Positions 1-9,440 of a stretch of DNA of 64,000 nucleotides are shown here, in pieces. Within the stretch, counting starts at the first letter, position 1; the number at the start of each line of letters is the position of its first letter. The position numbers were made by a program, and so were the translations under genes. The DNA lies in the NCBI GenBank assembly GCA_900320545.1, contig ONSU01000007.1:54543-118542 (forward strand), in the 5' to 3' direction. The DNA is from an uncultured Bacteroidales bacterium (GTDB lineage Bacteria > Bacteroidota > Bacteroidia > Bacteroidales > UBA932). The notes below the pieces were generated by a model. That model was given only the letters and a program-made list of their open reading frames with translations, was not told where the DNA came from and did not search any database.

Positions 1-1
1 G

Positions 2-1075
2 AACGGGGAAACCCGCCCGTCCTACCGCCAGGGCTGCTGCAAACTGGAAGTATACAATACATATAAGGGCATCTCGCAGGAGCAGTACTCCGACTACTTC
101 GAGGTCCGCTTCAAGAATACCCGCAAGGGCATTTACAGCAACGGATCGGGGCAGAGCGTCAAGACCGGCGACCTCGTGATCGTCGAGGCGGCCAGCGGCC
201 ACGACCTCGGCATCGTCACGCTGGAGGGTCCCGCCGTCGTCCGGCAGATGAAGTGCAAGCGCATCGATCCCGAGACCACCCAGATCCGCCGCATCTACCG
301 CAAGGCCAAGCAGTTCGATATCGAGAAGTGGCAGGAGGCCATCGCCCGGGAGGAAGAGACGATGATCCGCGCCCGCGAGATCGCCGCCGACCTCGGGCTC
401 GAGATGAAGATCGGCGACGTGGAATTCCAGGGGGACGGCACCAAAGCCATCTTCTATTATATCGCCGACGGCCGTGTCGACTTCCGGCAGCTCATCAAGG
501 ATTTCGCCGAGGAATTCCGCATCCGCATCGAGATGAAGCAGATCGGCGCGCGCCAGGAGGCCGGGCTGATCGGCGGTCTCGGCGTCTGCGGCCGCGAACT
601 CTGCTGCGCCAACTACATTACCGAATTCAAGTCCATCACCACGGCGGCGGCCCGCTGCCAGGATCTTTCGCTCAATCCGCAGAAGCTGGCCGGCCAGTGC
701 GGCAAGCTCAAATGCTGCCTCAATTACGAGGTGGCGGCCTATCAGGACGCCCAGTCCCGCATCCCGCGTGTGACGGAGCCGCTCGAATTCGAGGACGGAC
801 AGGCCTGGCTCGTCAAGACGGACATCCTCCGGGAGATCATGTACTTCTCCTATGAGAAGGGCTCCCTGGCCAATGTCCATCCGCTGTCGGCCGGCGACGT
901 CCGCGAGATCATCATGATGAACCGCAATGGCCGGAAGCCGGCTTCCCTCCGGAAAGAGCCGGAGATCTCCTCGCCCGAATTCGTCTCGGCCGTCGGAGAC
1001 GACAGCATCTCCCGTTTCGACGAGAAGCGGAAGAAGCGCCGCAGCGGAAAGAACCGTCATAAGTCCGGGAAATGA
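2..1075 (+). CDS. ricT: PSP1 domain protein RicT/YaaT family (5' partial)
   Basis: The reading frame is already open at base 2, so the true start is outside the window. The protein has the PSP1 core and the family's cysteine cluster: GVCGRELCC near base 589 and GQCGKLKCCLNYE near base 697, plus an upstream GCCKLEVY. The C-terminus is a basic Lys/Arg-rich tail. In Bacillus, RicT (YaaT) works with RicA and RicF in an Fe-S containing complex affecting RNase Y and phosphorelay output; in Bacteroidota the partners are unknown, so the precise role here is inference. It overlaps gldH by ATGA (1072-1075), implying translational coupling. This ricT-gldH pairing is, from general knowledge, common in Bacteroidota. 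Confidence 0.9.
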   Translation, partial: NGETRPSYRQGCCKLEVYNTYKGISQEQYSDYFEVRFKNTRKGIYSNGSGQSVKTGDLVIVEAASGHDLGIVTLEGPAVVRQMKCKRIDPETTQIRRIYRKAKQFDIEKWQEAIAREEETMIRAREIAADLGLEMKIGDVEFQGDGTKAIFYYIADGRVDFRQLIKDFAEEFRIRIEMKQIGARQEAGLIGGLGVCGRELCCANYITEFKSITTAAARCQDLSLNPQKLAGQCGKLKCCLNYEVAAYQDAQSRIPRVTEPLEFEDGQAWLVKTDILREIMYFSYEKGSLANVHPLSAGDVREIIMMNRNGRKPASLRKEPEISSPEFVSAVGDDSISRFDEKRKKRRSGKNRHKSGK

Positions 1076-1512
1076 GTTGGCGTCCCCTCATCCTCGCCGT
1101 CGCGGCCTGCGCGGCCCTGCTTTCCTGCCGGGAACCTTCCGGGCGGGAGGATTTCATCGCGGGGAAGGGACCTTTTGTATTCAGCGCGGATATGACCGAT
1201 ACTACCCGTCTCTATGACTTTTCGTTCTATACGCGGCTCGACGGTCGTCCGCATCTCCTGTCGGGCGTCGTGGACGTGCCGCTCGACATCGCGTGGACAT
1301 CCCCTTCCGGGAATGTCTATGCGGAGACGGTCTTCCTGCCGCTGACGGATTCGTCCGCGACCTTCTATTCGCGACAGATCCGGCGGGACTACCGGACGGA
1401 CGTGCTTCCGGTGGAGGCCGGCGTATGGGAGATCGCCGTGTCGGTGCCGGATTCGGTGGATATTCCCGGCCTGAGGGGGCTCGGGCTGGTGCAGCATCAC
1501 AAAGACAGATAA
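1072..1512 (+). CDS. gldH: Gliding motility lipoprotein GldH family
   Basis: A 146-residue lipoprotein with a lipobox LLSC (Cys19) after a short hydrophobic signal. The body matches GldH: an F/Y-rich beta region (YDFSFYTRL), then PLDIAWTSPSGNVYAETVFLPL, of which the WTSPSGNVY core is typical, then a C-terminal GVWEIAVSVPDSVDIPGL. In gliding Flavobacteria, GldH is needed for motility and stabilises GldK/GldM-type components. Non-gliding Bacteroidales keep it, so motility cannot be inferred. The start overlaps the ricT stop (ATGA) and trmB follows without a gap. The length is normal for the family. Confidence 0.82.
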   Translation: MSWRPLILAVAACAALLSCREPSGREDFIAGKGPFVFSADMTDTTRLYDFSFYTRLDGRPHLLSGVVDVPLDIAWTSPSGNVYAETVFLPLTDSSATFYSRQIRRDYRTDVLPVEAGVWEIAVSVPDSVDIPGLRGLGLVQHHKDR

Positions 1513-2343
1513 ATGGGACACGGCAAACTTCGGAAATTCGCGGAGAACAGGACGTTTTCCTGCCTCCTGCAGCCCGCTGCGGAGGATGTGCTCGACCGTG
1601 GCGCGGCGGAGGACGGCCTGCACCTGAATCCGCATCCCGTCCGCGGGCACTGGAACGAAAAGATGTTCGATGCCCCCCGGCCGATCGTGCTGGAACTCGG
1701 CTGCGGCAAGGGTGACTACACGATCGCCCTGGCGGAACGGCATCCGGAGTGCAATTACATTGGCGTCGACATCAAGGGCGCCCGCCTCTGGAAGGGCGCG
1801 AAATACGCCACTGAGCACTCTCTCGGCAATGTCGCCTTCCTCCGCACGCGGATCGAATTCATCGGGGCCTTCTTCGCTCCGGGCGAGGTGTCGGAGATCT
1901 GGCTGACCTTCTCCGACCCGCAGATGAAAAGCGAGAACAGCCGCCTGACCTCCCCGCTCTTCCTGGAGCGCTACCGCGGCTTCCTCGCCCCCGAAGGCCG
2001 GGTGCACCTCAAGACAGACAGCCGCTTCCTCTACGAATATTCCCTCGCGACCGCCCGCGCCAACGGACTCACTGTCCTTTGCGCCGATACCGACATCTAT
2101 AGCCATTCCGGGACAGAATCTTTCCCCGCCGACCTCCTCACCGTCCAGACCTTCTACGAGTCGATGTTCCTCAAGATGGGCCTCCCCATCACCTATCTGA
2201 GTTTTCTCCTTGACCGTGAGGGTTCCTTCGTCTATCCGGAAGACTTCGACGCCGACTACTGGCGTCGCGCCGAAGGCCCTCGCCGCACCTTCTCCCACCA
2301 GCCTCCGCCGTCCGGAGGGTGTGCTCGAGATGAAAAACAATAA
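1513..2343 (+). CDS. trmB: tRNA (guanine-N7)-methyltransferase
   Basis: A class I SAM-dependent methyltransferase that makes m7G46 in the tRNA variable loop. The SAM-binding motif I ELGCGKGDYTIALAERHP is followed by GVDIKGARLWKGAKYA, and then LTFSDPQMKSENSRLTS, the Bacteroidota version of the usual FPDPWPK motif. The C-terminal FYESMFLKMGLPITYLSF is also typical. The ATG at 1513 directly follows the gldH stop. The protein is 276 residues, longer than the 210-240 residue norm because of about 55 N-terminal residues and a short Pro-rich tail. Identity is firm. Confidence 0.92.
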   Translation: MGHGKLRKFAENRTFSCLLQPAAEDVLDRGAAEDGLHLNPHPVRGHWNEKMFDAPRPIVLELGCGKGDYTIALAERHPECNYIGVDIKGARLWKGAKYATEHSLGNVAFLRTRIEFIGAFFAPGEVSEIWLTFSDPQMKSENSRLTSPLFLERYRGFLAPEGRVHLKTDSRFLYEYSLATARANGLTVLCADTDIYSHSGTESFPADLLTVQTFYESMFLKMGLPITYLSFLLDREGSFVYPEDFDADYWRRAEGPRRTFSHQPPPSGGCARDEKQ

Positions 2344-2371
2344 GTTGAAAATTGCTTAAAAGTACTGTATT

Positions 2372-2860
2372 ATGAAACGCATAACCCTTCTCCTTCTGGC
2401 CCTCGGTGCGGCCCTCCTTTGCACCGTTTCCTGCGAAAAGAACAAAAAAGGCTACGACGGCAATCCTGTCAGTCTCGGCCTCTCGGTCCGCTGGGCGGAA
2501 ATGAACGTCGGCGCCATCGAGGGTGACCTTGACGGTGTGAGCGTTACGCTCGCCGATGCGATCGACTATGCCGCTCAGAACAAAAAATGGTCTATCCCGA
2601 CCGTCATGCAGTGGGAGGAACTGCTGAATACGGACGGTGTCAAGGTTCAGCCGACGTTAAGTCCGGCCGGCTACCTCATTATCGGCAAGGGCGGCCAGTC
2701 CATTTTCTTCCCTTCCGGGTATTATCTTTGCGCCGGTTCCAAAGACGCGTTCGAAACGACCTATGTGGATTTGTCCGTGCTGTCTATGCTCAGCGAGCCG
2801 AGTTTCGCCACCACCACTTCCAAGAATATGGAGTTCAGTCTCCGTCTGGTCAGGAAATAA
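2372..2860 (+). CDS. Small lipoprotein with FISUMP-like N-terminal motif
   Basis: A 162-residue protein with a lipoprotein signal (TVSC, Cys21). After the anchor comes VSLGLSVRWAEMNVGA, which resembles the 'LGLSVKWATCNVGA' motif opening many Bacteroidota surface proteins (FISUMP-type, Fibrobacter major paralogous domain). The segment KKWSIPTVMQWEELLN also recalls the 'wRvPT..E...L' part of that family. It ends with MEFSLRLVRK, like the '..VRLVRK/VRCVK' tails of the family. It is much shorter than typical family members. It sits between trmB and miaA, 15 bp before miaA. Surface location is likely; no function is known. Confidence 0.75.
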   Translation: MKRITLLLLALGAALLCTVSCEKNKKGYDGNPVSLGLSVRWAEMNVGAIEGDLDGVSVTLADAIDYAAQNKKWSIPTVMQWEELLNTDGVKVQPTLSPAGYLIIGKGGQSIFFPSGYYLCAGSKDAFETTYVDLSVLSMLSEPSFATTTSKNMEFSLRLVRK

Positions 2861-2875
2861 TTCCCGTCCGTAAAG

Positions 2876-3865
2876 ATGAAGGAAAAGAACGAAGACCTGC
2901 GGCCGGGCGTGCCGCCGCCGGCCGAACTCCCCGCGCCGGAACCCGTTGACGCTGAGGCGGTCTTCAACGCCTGGAAGGCCGGAGAAACGGACCTGGTCTG
3001 CGTACTCGGCCCCACGGCGTCGGGCAAGACGCATTGCGCCGTCTCGCTCGCCAGGAGGTTCAACACCCTCGCGGGCGCTCCCGTTGCCGAAATCATCTCC
3101 GCCGACAGCCGTCAGGTGTACCGCGGAATGGATATCGGCACGGGCAAAGACCTTGCGGAGTACGGTGAGATTCCGTATCACCTGATCGACATCGTCGACG
3201 CGGGCGAACCCTACGACCTCTACAATTATCAGCAGGACTTCGAGCGGGTTTACGCCGACATCCGGGAGCGGGGCCGCCTTCCGATCCTCTGCGGCGGTAC
3301 AGGGCTTTATATCCAGGCCGTCACGAGCGCATACAACCTGCCTGTCGTCCCGCCGAATCCCGACCTCCGTGCCGAGCTGGAGGAGGCCGACATCGAGGAA
3401 CTCCGCGAAATCTACTGCGAACGGTGCGAGCCCGAACCGGCCGTGATGGAATCCAAGCGCCGTCTCATCCGCGCTCTCGAGATCGCATTCTACAAAGAAG
3501 AACATCCGCTCGAAAAGACCGGCTTCCAGCCCAAGAAAACCTTCTTCATCGGAATGGTCGTCTCCCGCGAGGAGCGCAACGCCCTCATCGACCGCCGCCT
3601 GGCCGCCCGCCTCGATGAAGGGCTCGTCGAAGAAGTGCAGGGCCTGCTGGACAAGGGCGTCCCGGCCGAAACCCTGCTACGCTACGGCCTGGAATACAAA
3701 TTCGTAACGGAGCACCTCCTTGGCCTCGTCGACCGGGAAGGGATGCAGGCCCTCCTCGCCACGGCGATCCACCAGTTCGCCAAGCGCCAGATGACCTTCT
3801 TCCGTGGAATGGAATCCAAAGGCGTCCTCATCCACTGGACCGACCCCGCCGCCCCGGGCTGGTAA
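2876..3865 (+). CDS. miaA: tRNA dimethylallyltransferase
   Basis: Transfers a dimethylallyl group to A37 of tRNAs reading UNN codons. The P-loop is GPTASGKT, followed by ISADSRQVYRGMDIGTGK (substrate and catalytic Asp region), PYHLIDIVD, ILCGGTGLYIQAV and, near the C-terminus, FAKRQMTFFRGM, the counterpart of the canonical KRQxTW element. The protein is 329 residues and carries roughly 37 Pro/Glu-rich residues before the P-loop, so a later start is possible, although no clear in-frame ATG lies close to the P-loop. It is followed by a 148-bp intergenic region with a palindromic repeat and the smpB promoter. Confidence 0.93.
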   Translation: MKEKNEDLRPGVPPPAELPAPEPVDAEAVFNAWKAGETDLVCVLGPTASGKTHCAVSLARRFNTLAGAPVAEIISADSRQVYRGMDIGTGKDLAEYGEIPYHLIDIVDAGEPYDLYNYQQDFERVYADIRERGRLPILCGGTGLYIQAVTSAYNLPVVPPNPDLRAELEEADIEELREIYCERCEPEPAVMESKRRLIRALEIAFYKEEHPLEKTGFQPKKTFFIGMVVSREERNALIDRRLAARLDEGLVEEVQGLLDKGVPAETLLRYGLEYKFVTEHLLGLVDREGMQALLATAIHQFAKRQMTFFRGMESKGVLIHWTDPAAPGW

Positions 3866-3943
3866 CATCCTCTCCTTTATCCCGTGAGCGTATCACCAGC
3901 AGCAACGCTCACGCACCGGCCCGGACACAGGCCCTCACATCCG

Positions 3944-3972
3944 CCATTCCCGGACTCGTTCCGGGAATCTTT
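3944..3972. repeat. Dispersed palindromic repeat, copy 1
   Basis: Perfect 9-bp arms ATTCCCGGA (3946-3954) and TCCGGGAAT (3960-3968) flank the loop CTCGT, followed by CT. It is one of at least eight related intergenic copies in this window. Confidence 0.8.
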
Positions 3973-3973
3973 A

Positions 3974-4005
3974 TTTGTCAGATTAGGCTTTTTTGGTTAT
4001 CTTTG
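3974..4005 (+). promoter_or_regulatory. smpB promoter (Bacteroidota type)
   Basis: A -33 element TTTG (3974-3977), 20-bp spacer, and -7 element TATCTTTG (3998-4005). The smpB ATG at 4014 lies only 8 bp past the -7 box, so the mRNA is leaderless or nearly so. Confidence 0.75.
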
Positions 4006-4013
4006 CGGTCCTT

Positions 4014-4469
4014 ATGCCGAAAAAGAAAAGCAATATCGTGATCAGCAACAAGCGGGCGACGTACGACTACCTGTTCCTGGAGACGTACACCGCCGGGATA
4101 CAGCTGGTCGGGACCGAGATCAAGTCGATCCGGGCGGGGAAGGTTTCCCTGCAGGATTCGTATTGCTATTTCGAAGGCAATCAGCTTTTTGTGCGGGGAA
4201 TGAATGTGGCGCTGTACAGCTGGGGGTCCTGGGGGCAGCACGAGCCCCGGCGGGACCGTCGGTTGCTTCTCAATCGCAAGGAACTCCGGCATCTTCAGGC
4301 GGAGGTCAAGAAGACTGGCATCACGATCGTTACCGTCAAACTCTTCATCGCGGACAATGGCTACGCCAAACTTGTCATCGCCCTTGCGCGCGGTAAAAAA
4401 GAATATGACAAGCGCCAGGCCATCAAGGAACGCGACGTGCGGCGGGAGATGGACCGGGACGGGTATTAG
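4014..4469 (+). CDS. smpB: SsrA-binding protein SmpB
   Basis: Binds tmRNA and delivers it to stalled ribosomes for trans-translation. It shows the full SmpB fold: [38 protein letters not shown], then [12 protein letters not shown], and the basic tail [17 protein letters not shown] that enters the ribosome decoding site. I chose ATG 4014 (MPKKK) rather than the in-frame ATG at 3993, because 3993 lies upstream of the TATCTTTG -7 box and could not be transcribed from it. This gives 151 residues, the usual length. The Bacteroidota promoter lies immediately upstream. Confidence 0.95.
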   Translation: MPKKKSNIVISNKRATYDYLFLETYTAGIQLVGTEIKSIRAGKVSLQDSYCYFEGNQLFVRGMNVALYSWGSWGQHEPRRDRRLLLNRKELRHLQAEVKKTGITIVTVKLFIADNGYAKLVIALARGKKEYDKRQAIKERDVRREMDRDGY

Positions 4470-4590
4470 ATTCCGGACAGGGAACCATCCGGAGCATGAC
4501 GGACTGGGAACGGGCCGGAGAGCGGGGCTGATTTGACGGGGCAAGAAGAGGAAAGTTGGAATTTTGGTTGGAGGGAATCACTATTTTGTC

Positions 4591-4598
4591 TATCTTTG
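4591..4598 (+). promoter_or_regulatory. metK promoter -7 element
   Basis: TATCTTTG matches TAnnTTTG. A TTGG at 4568-4571, 19 bp upstream, is a weak -33 partner. The implied leader before metK is about 60 nt, and I see no riboswitch fold in it. Confidence 0.6.
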
Positions 4599-4665
4599 CG
4601 GACAATTAGGAACGGTGGACAGATTTGCCTGCTTGCAACCACCTTCAAAAAAATGCTAAAATGAT

Positions 4666-5931
<1,266 letters not shown>

Positions 5932-5934
5932 CGG

Positions 5935-5964
5935 AAGGCCGGGTGCAATGCATCCGGCCTTTTG
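5935..5964 (+). terminator. Rho-independent terminator after metK
   Basis: Stem AAGGCCGG (5935-5942) with CCGGCCTT (5954-5961), extended inward by GTGC/GCAT pairs around a 3-nt loop AAT. The T stretch is short: TT closing the stem plus TTG. Confidence 0.8.
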
Positions 5965-6011
5965 TTGATAAAAATGTTAATAAAAAATTTTCAGAAGTCT
6001 GAAATATTGAG

Positions 6012-6019
6012 TAACTTCG
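6012..6019 (+). promoter_or_regulatory. Possible promoter -7 element of the TonB-receptor locus
   Basis: TAACTTCG differs from TAnnTTTG at one position. A TTTC at 5989-5992 sits 19 bp upstream. This would give a roughly 45-nt leader for the receptor gene. It is a weak match. Confidence 0.4.
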
Positions 6020-6068
6020 TACCGGCATTTTAGAAAATCTGATTTTTCTTTAACCCAAATCAATATTT

Positions 6069-9000
6069 ATGAGACTAGCTCTAAAATCTCTCTCTCTCGC
6101 ATTCATTTCGATGTTTGCGGGCGTCGTCGCCTATGCTCAGGTGACGACAGCGTCTCTCTCCGGAAAGCTGGTGGACGCCAGCGGCGAGCCGGTTCCCGGC
6201 GCCGCCGCCGTCGCGGTCCACGAGCCCTCCGGTACTACTTACGGAGCCGTCACCAATGCGGATGGTCTCTACACCATCCAGGGTATGCGCTCGGGCGGTC
6301 CTTACAAAGTGACCTTCTCGATGCTCGGCTATCGCGACGCCCAGTACACGGGCGTTACGCTCTCCCTCGGCGAGACCTACAACCTCAGCGGGACCCTGGA
6401 AGAATCCACCGAGTTCCTCAATGAGGTCGTCATCACCGCAGCGCCTTCCTCCAAGTTCGTCGGAGAAAAGACCGGCGCGGCGACCAACATCAGCAACGAC
6501 CAGATCGTCGCCCTTCCGACGGTCAGCCGCAGCATCACCGACGTGACCCGTCTCTCGCCCTACGGCGGCAACGGGATGAGCTTCGCCGGTTCCGACGGCC
6601 GTACCGCCAACTTTACCGTCGACGGTGCCAACTTCAACAACAACTTCGGTCTTTCCAGCAACCTTCCCGGCGGCGGCAACCCGATCTCCCTCGATGCCAT
6701 TGAGGAGCTGCAGGTGGTGATCTCGCCGTTCGATGTGCGCCAGACCAACTTCATCGGCGGCGGTATCAACGCCATCACCAAGTCCGGTACCAACACGTTC
6801 CGCGGCTCGGTCTACGCCTACCACCGCAACGAGAATATGCGGGGCAACCGCGTCTACGACACCGAAATCCCCGGTGCCCGCGACAGAGACCGCAATACCA
6901 CGATCGGTATGACCTTCGGCGGCCCCATCGTCAAGAACAAACTCTTCTTCTTCGTCAACTTCGAATATTCCAAGATCCCGACCGTCGCCACTCCCTGGCG
7001 CGCCAGCACTGACGGCATCGGCAACGAGGAAAAGAGCATTTCCTACTGTTCGGTCGACGACATGCAGCGTGTCAAGGATTATGTGAAGGATAAATATGAA
7101 TACGACACCGGTTCCTTTACGGAGTTCCCGGCCAACGAGAACAACATCAAGGCCCTCGCCCGCCTGGACTGGAACATCACCGACAAGCACCACCTCGCCC
7201 TCCGGTACAACTACACCGCCAACAACTACTGGAGCATGCCGAACGCCTCCTCGATGGACGGCGGCACCCGTTCCCCTTATTCCCGCGTGTCGCTGTACTC
7301 GATGTCCTTCGCCAATTCGATGTATTCGATGAAGAACCTGGTGAATTCCGCCTCCCTCGACCTCAACAGCCGCATCACGGACAACCTCTCGAACCAGCTC
7401 CTGGTGACCTTCTCCAAACTGGATGACATTCGCGGTTCCAACTCTGCGGATTTCCCGTTCATCGACATCCAGGACGGCACGGGCACCAACACCCAGTACA
7501 TGGCCCTCGGCTACGAGCTCTTCACCTGGAACAACGCCGTGCACAACACCATCGCCACCATCAAGGACGACCTGACCTGGTACTATGGCAAGCACAAACT
7601 GATGGGCGGCATCAACTACGAGTATCAGATGGCCGACAACGCCTATATGCGTAACGGTACCGGCTACTACCGCTATTCCAGCGTCGACGATTTCCTCAGC
7701 GGCGCCGCTCCCGAGGTCGTGGCCCTCACTTACGGCTATGACGGCGAGGCCAATCCGGCGGCCCGCGTCCAGTACCACAAACTGGGCCTCTATGTCCAGG
7801 ACGAGTGGAATGTGACCGACCGCTTCAAACTCACCGGCGGCTTCCGTCTCGACGGCCTCTTCTTCGACAACAAGGACCTGATGACCAACCAGGCCATCTA
7901 CGATCTCGTCTACTATCCCAAGACCTACGACTATACCGAGCAGCACATCGACACCGGCAAATGGCCTACGGCCAGCGTGACGGTATCGCCCCGTCTCGGC
8001 TTCGTCTATGACGTCTTCGGCAACAAGTCCCTCAAGATCCGCGGCGGTACCGGCCTGTTCTCGGGCCGCATCCCGCTCGTGTTCTTCACCAACATGCCGA
8101 CCAACAGCGGTATGGTCCAGTCCAAGGTCGCCTTCAGCGGCAAGACCCAGATCTGGGACGGCAAGAAAGGCCAGCCCAAGAGCGGTTACGCCGGCTACAC
8201 CGGCCTCTATACGACCGACTCCAACGGCAACCGTTACATCGATATGAGCCAGTTCGCCGGTGACATCCTGTCCCGCAAGGATCTGGAGCAGAAACTCATC
8301 TCCATGGGCTTCCCCGCCAAGGTCAGCCCCGCCGACGGCACCGTTCCTTCGAGCATCGCCGCCGTCGATCCCAAGTTCAAGATGCCTCAGGTCTGGAAGA
8401 CCTCCCTCGCCATCGACTACAGCTTCCCGACTTCCTTCCCCTTCAGCATCACGGTTGAGGGAATCTACAACAAGATGGTCAACGACGTGATGATCTCCGA
8501 CTGGAGCATCCGTCCCGTCGAGGGCTTCGCGACCTTCAACGGCGCCGACAACCGGCCCATCTACCCGGCCAACTTCCGCAACGAGACCAAGGCCTTCGTC
8601 CTGTGCAACACCAACCGCGGTTACGGCTACACCGTTTCCGCCGAGGTCCGGATGCAGCCGATCCCGGAGATCAGCCTCTTCGCCGCCTATACGCATACGG
8701 GCAGGAAGGAAATCACCGGTATGCCCGGCTCCGACGCCGAGTCCGCCTTTACCTATGTGCCTACGAGCAAGGGCCCGAACAACATCCCCCTGCACAACTC
8801 CCAGTACGTGACCCCCGACCGCGTCGTGGCTTCCGCTACGGCCCACGACCACTGCGGCAACCACTTCAGCCTCATCTACGAGGCCTGGAGGGGCGGTTAC
8901 AACTACTCCTACATGCTGGCCAACGATATGAACGGCGACGGCTACCAGTATGACGCCCTCTACATCCCGACCGACAAGGAGATCGCCGACGGCGACTTCC

Positions 9001-9422
9001 GCTTCGTCTCGGATGCCGACCGCGACCGGTTCCTCTCCTTCGTCCGCAGCGACAAATACCTCTCCAAGCACAGAGGCCAGTATGCCGAGGCCTACAGCGT
9101 GTATTCCCCGTGGGTGCACCGGCTCGACTTCTCCTACAAGCACGATTTCAAGTTCCGGATCAAGAACAGTGTCAACAAGATCCAGGTCAGCTTCGACCTG
9201 AAGAACCTCACCAACCTCTTCCGGGCTCATTCGGGCGTCTCCAAGGCGATGAACTCCAAGCTCAACTCGGGCCGTATCCTCAAGTATGAGGGCGCGGATG
9301 CCGACGGCTACGCCACCTTCTCCACGCCGGAGGCGGTCGGCTCCGTCGAAACCTGGGTGCCTGTCTACACCATCGGACAGTGCTGGTATGCTTCCGTCGG
9401 TCTCAAGTATATGTTTAACTAA
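6069..9422 (+). CDS. Oar-like TonB-dependent outer-membrane receptor
   Basis: A 1117-residue outer-membrane receptor. A cleavable signal (ending AYAQ) is followed by a carboxypeptidase-regulatory-like beta domain (SLSGKLVDASGEPVPGAAAV, about residues 28-115), a plug domain with SRSITDVTRLSPYGG and NFTVDGANFNNNFG, and a long beta-barrel ending GLKYMFN with an aromatic near the C-terminus. The plug text IEELQVVISPFDVRQTNF and INAITKSGTN is typical of the Oar subgroup (named for the Myxococcus protein) rather than SusC. Its substrate is unknown. The downstream nuclease and OB-fold lipoprotein genes suggest nucleic-acid fragments, which is inference. It is the first gene of the locus and lies 18 bp before its lipoprotein neighbour. 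Confidence 0.9.
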   Translation: MRLALKSLSLAFISMFAGVVAYAQVTTASLSGKLVDASGEPVPGAAAVAVHEPSGTTYGAVTNADGLYTIQGMRSGGPYKVTFSMLGYRDAQYTGVTLSLGETYNLSGTLEESTEFLNEVVITAAPSSKFVGEKTGAATNISNDQIVALPTVSRSITDVTRLSPYGGNGMSFAGSDGRTANFTVDGANFNNNFGLSSNLPGGGNPISLDAIEELQVVISPFDVRQTNFIGGGINAITKSGTNTFRGSVYAYHRNENMRGNRVYDTEIPGARDRDRNTTIGMTFGGPIVKNKLFFFVNFEYSKIPTVATPWRASTDGIGNEEKSISYCSVDDMQRVKDYVKDKYEYDTGSFTEFPANENNIKALARLDWNITDKHHLALRYNYTANNYWSMPNASSMDGGTRSPYSRVSLYSMSFANSMYSMKNLVNSASLDLNSRITDNLSNQLLVTFSKLDDIRGSNSADFPFIDIQDGTGTNTQYMALGYELFTWNNAVHNTIATIKDDLTWYYGKHKLMGGINYEYQMADNAYMRNGTGYYRYSSVDDFLSGAAPEVVALTYGYDGEANPAARVQYHKLGLYVQDEWNVTDRFKLTGGFRLDGLFFDNKDLMTNQAIYDLVYYPKTYDYTEQHIDTGKWPTASVTVSPRLGFVYDVFGNKSLKIRGGTGLFSGRIPLVFFTNMPTNSGMVQSKVAFSGKTQIWDGKKGQPKSGYAGYTGLYTTDSNGNRYIDMSQFAGDILSRKDLEQKLISMGFPAKVSPADGTVPSSIAAVDPKFKMPQVWKTSLAIDYSFPTSFPFSITVEGIYNKMVNDVMISDWSIRPVEGFATFNGADNRPIYPANFRNETKAFVLCNTNRGYGYTVSAEVRMQPIPEISLFAAYTHTGRKEITGMPGSDAESAFTYVPTSKGPNNIPLHNSQYVTPDRVVASATAHDHCGNHFSLIYEAWRGGYNYSYMLANDMNGDGYQYDALYIPTDKEIADGDFRFVSDADRDRFLSFVRSDKYLSKHRGQYAEAYSVYSPWVHRLDFSYKHDFKFRIKNSVNKIQVSFDLKNLTNLFRAHSGVSKAMNSKLNSGRILKYEGADADGYATFSTPEAVGSVETWVPVYTIGQCWYASVGLKYMFN

Positions 9423-9440
9423 TAGAAGGAGGAAGACACT

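Noticed and set aside
3993-4013. Longer smpB start ([12 protein letters not shown])
   Set aside because: The ATG at 3993 is upstream of the TATCTTTG -7 box at 3998-4005, so it would not be in the mRNA, and the extra residues do not fit SmpB.
4470-4665. Possible SAM riboswitch before metK
   Set aside because: The predicted leader is only about 60 nt after the -7 box and shows no SAM-I or SAM-II type helices; the upstream part holds only a degenerate palindrome copy.
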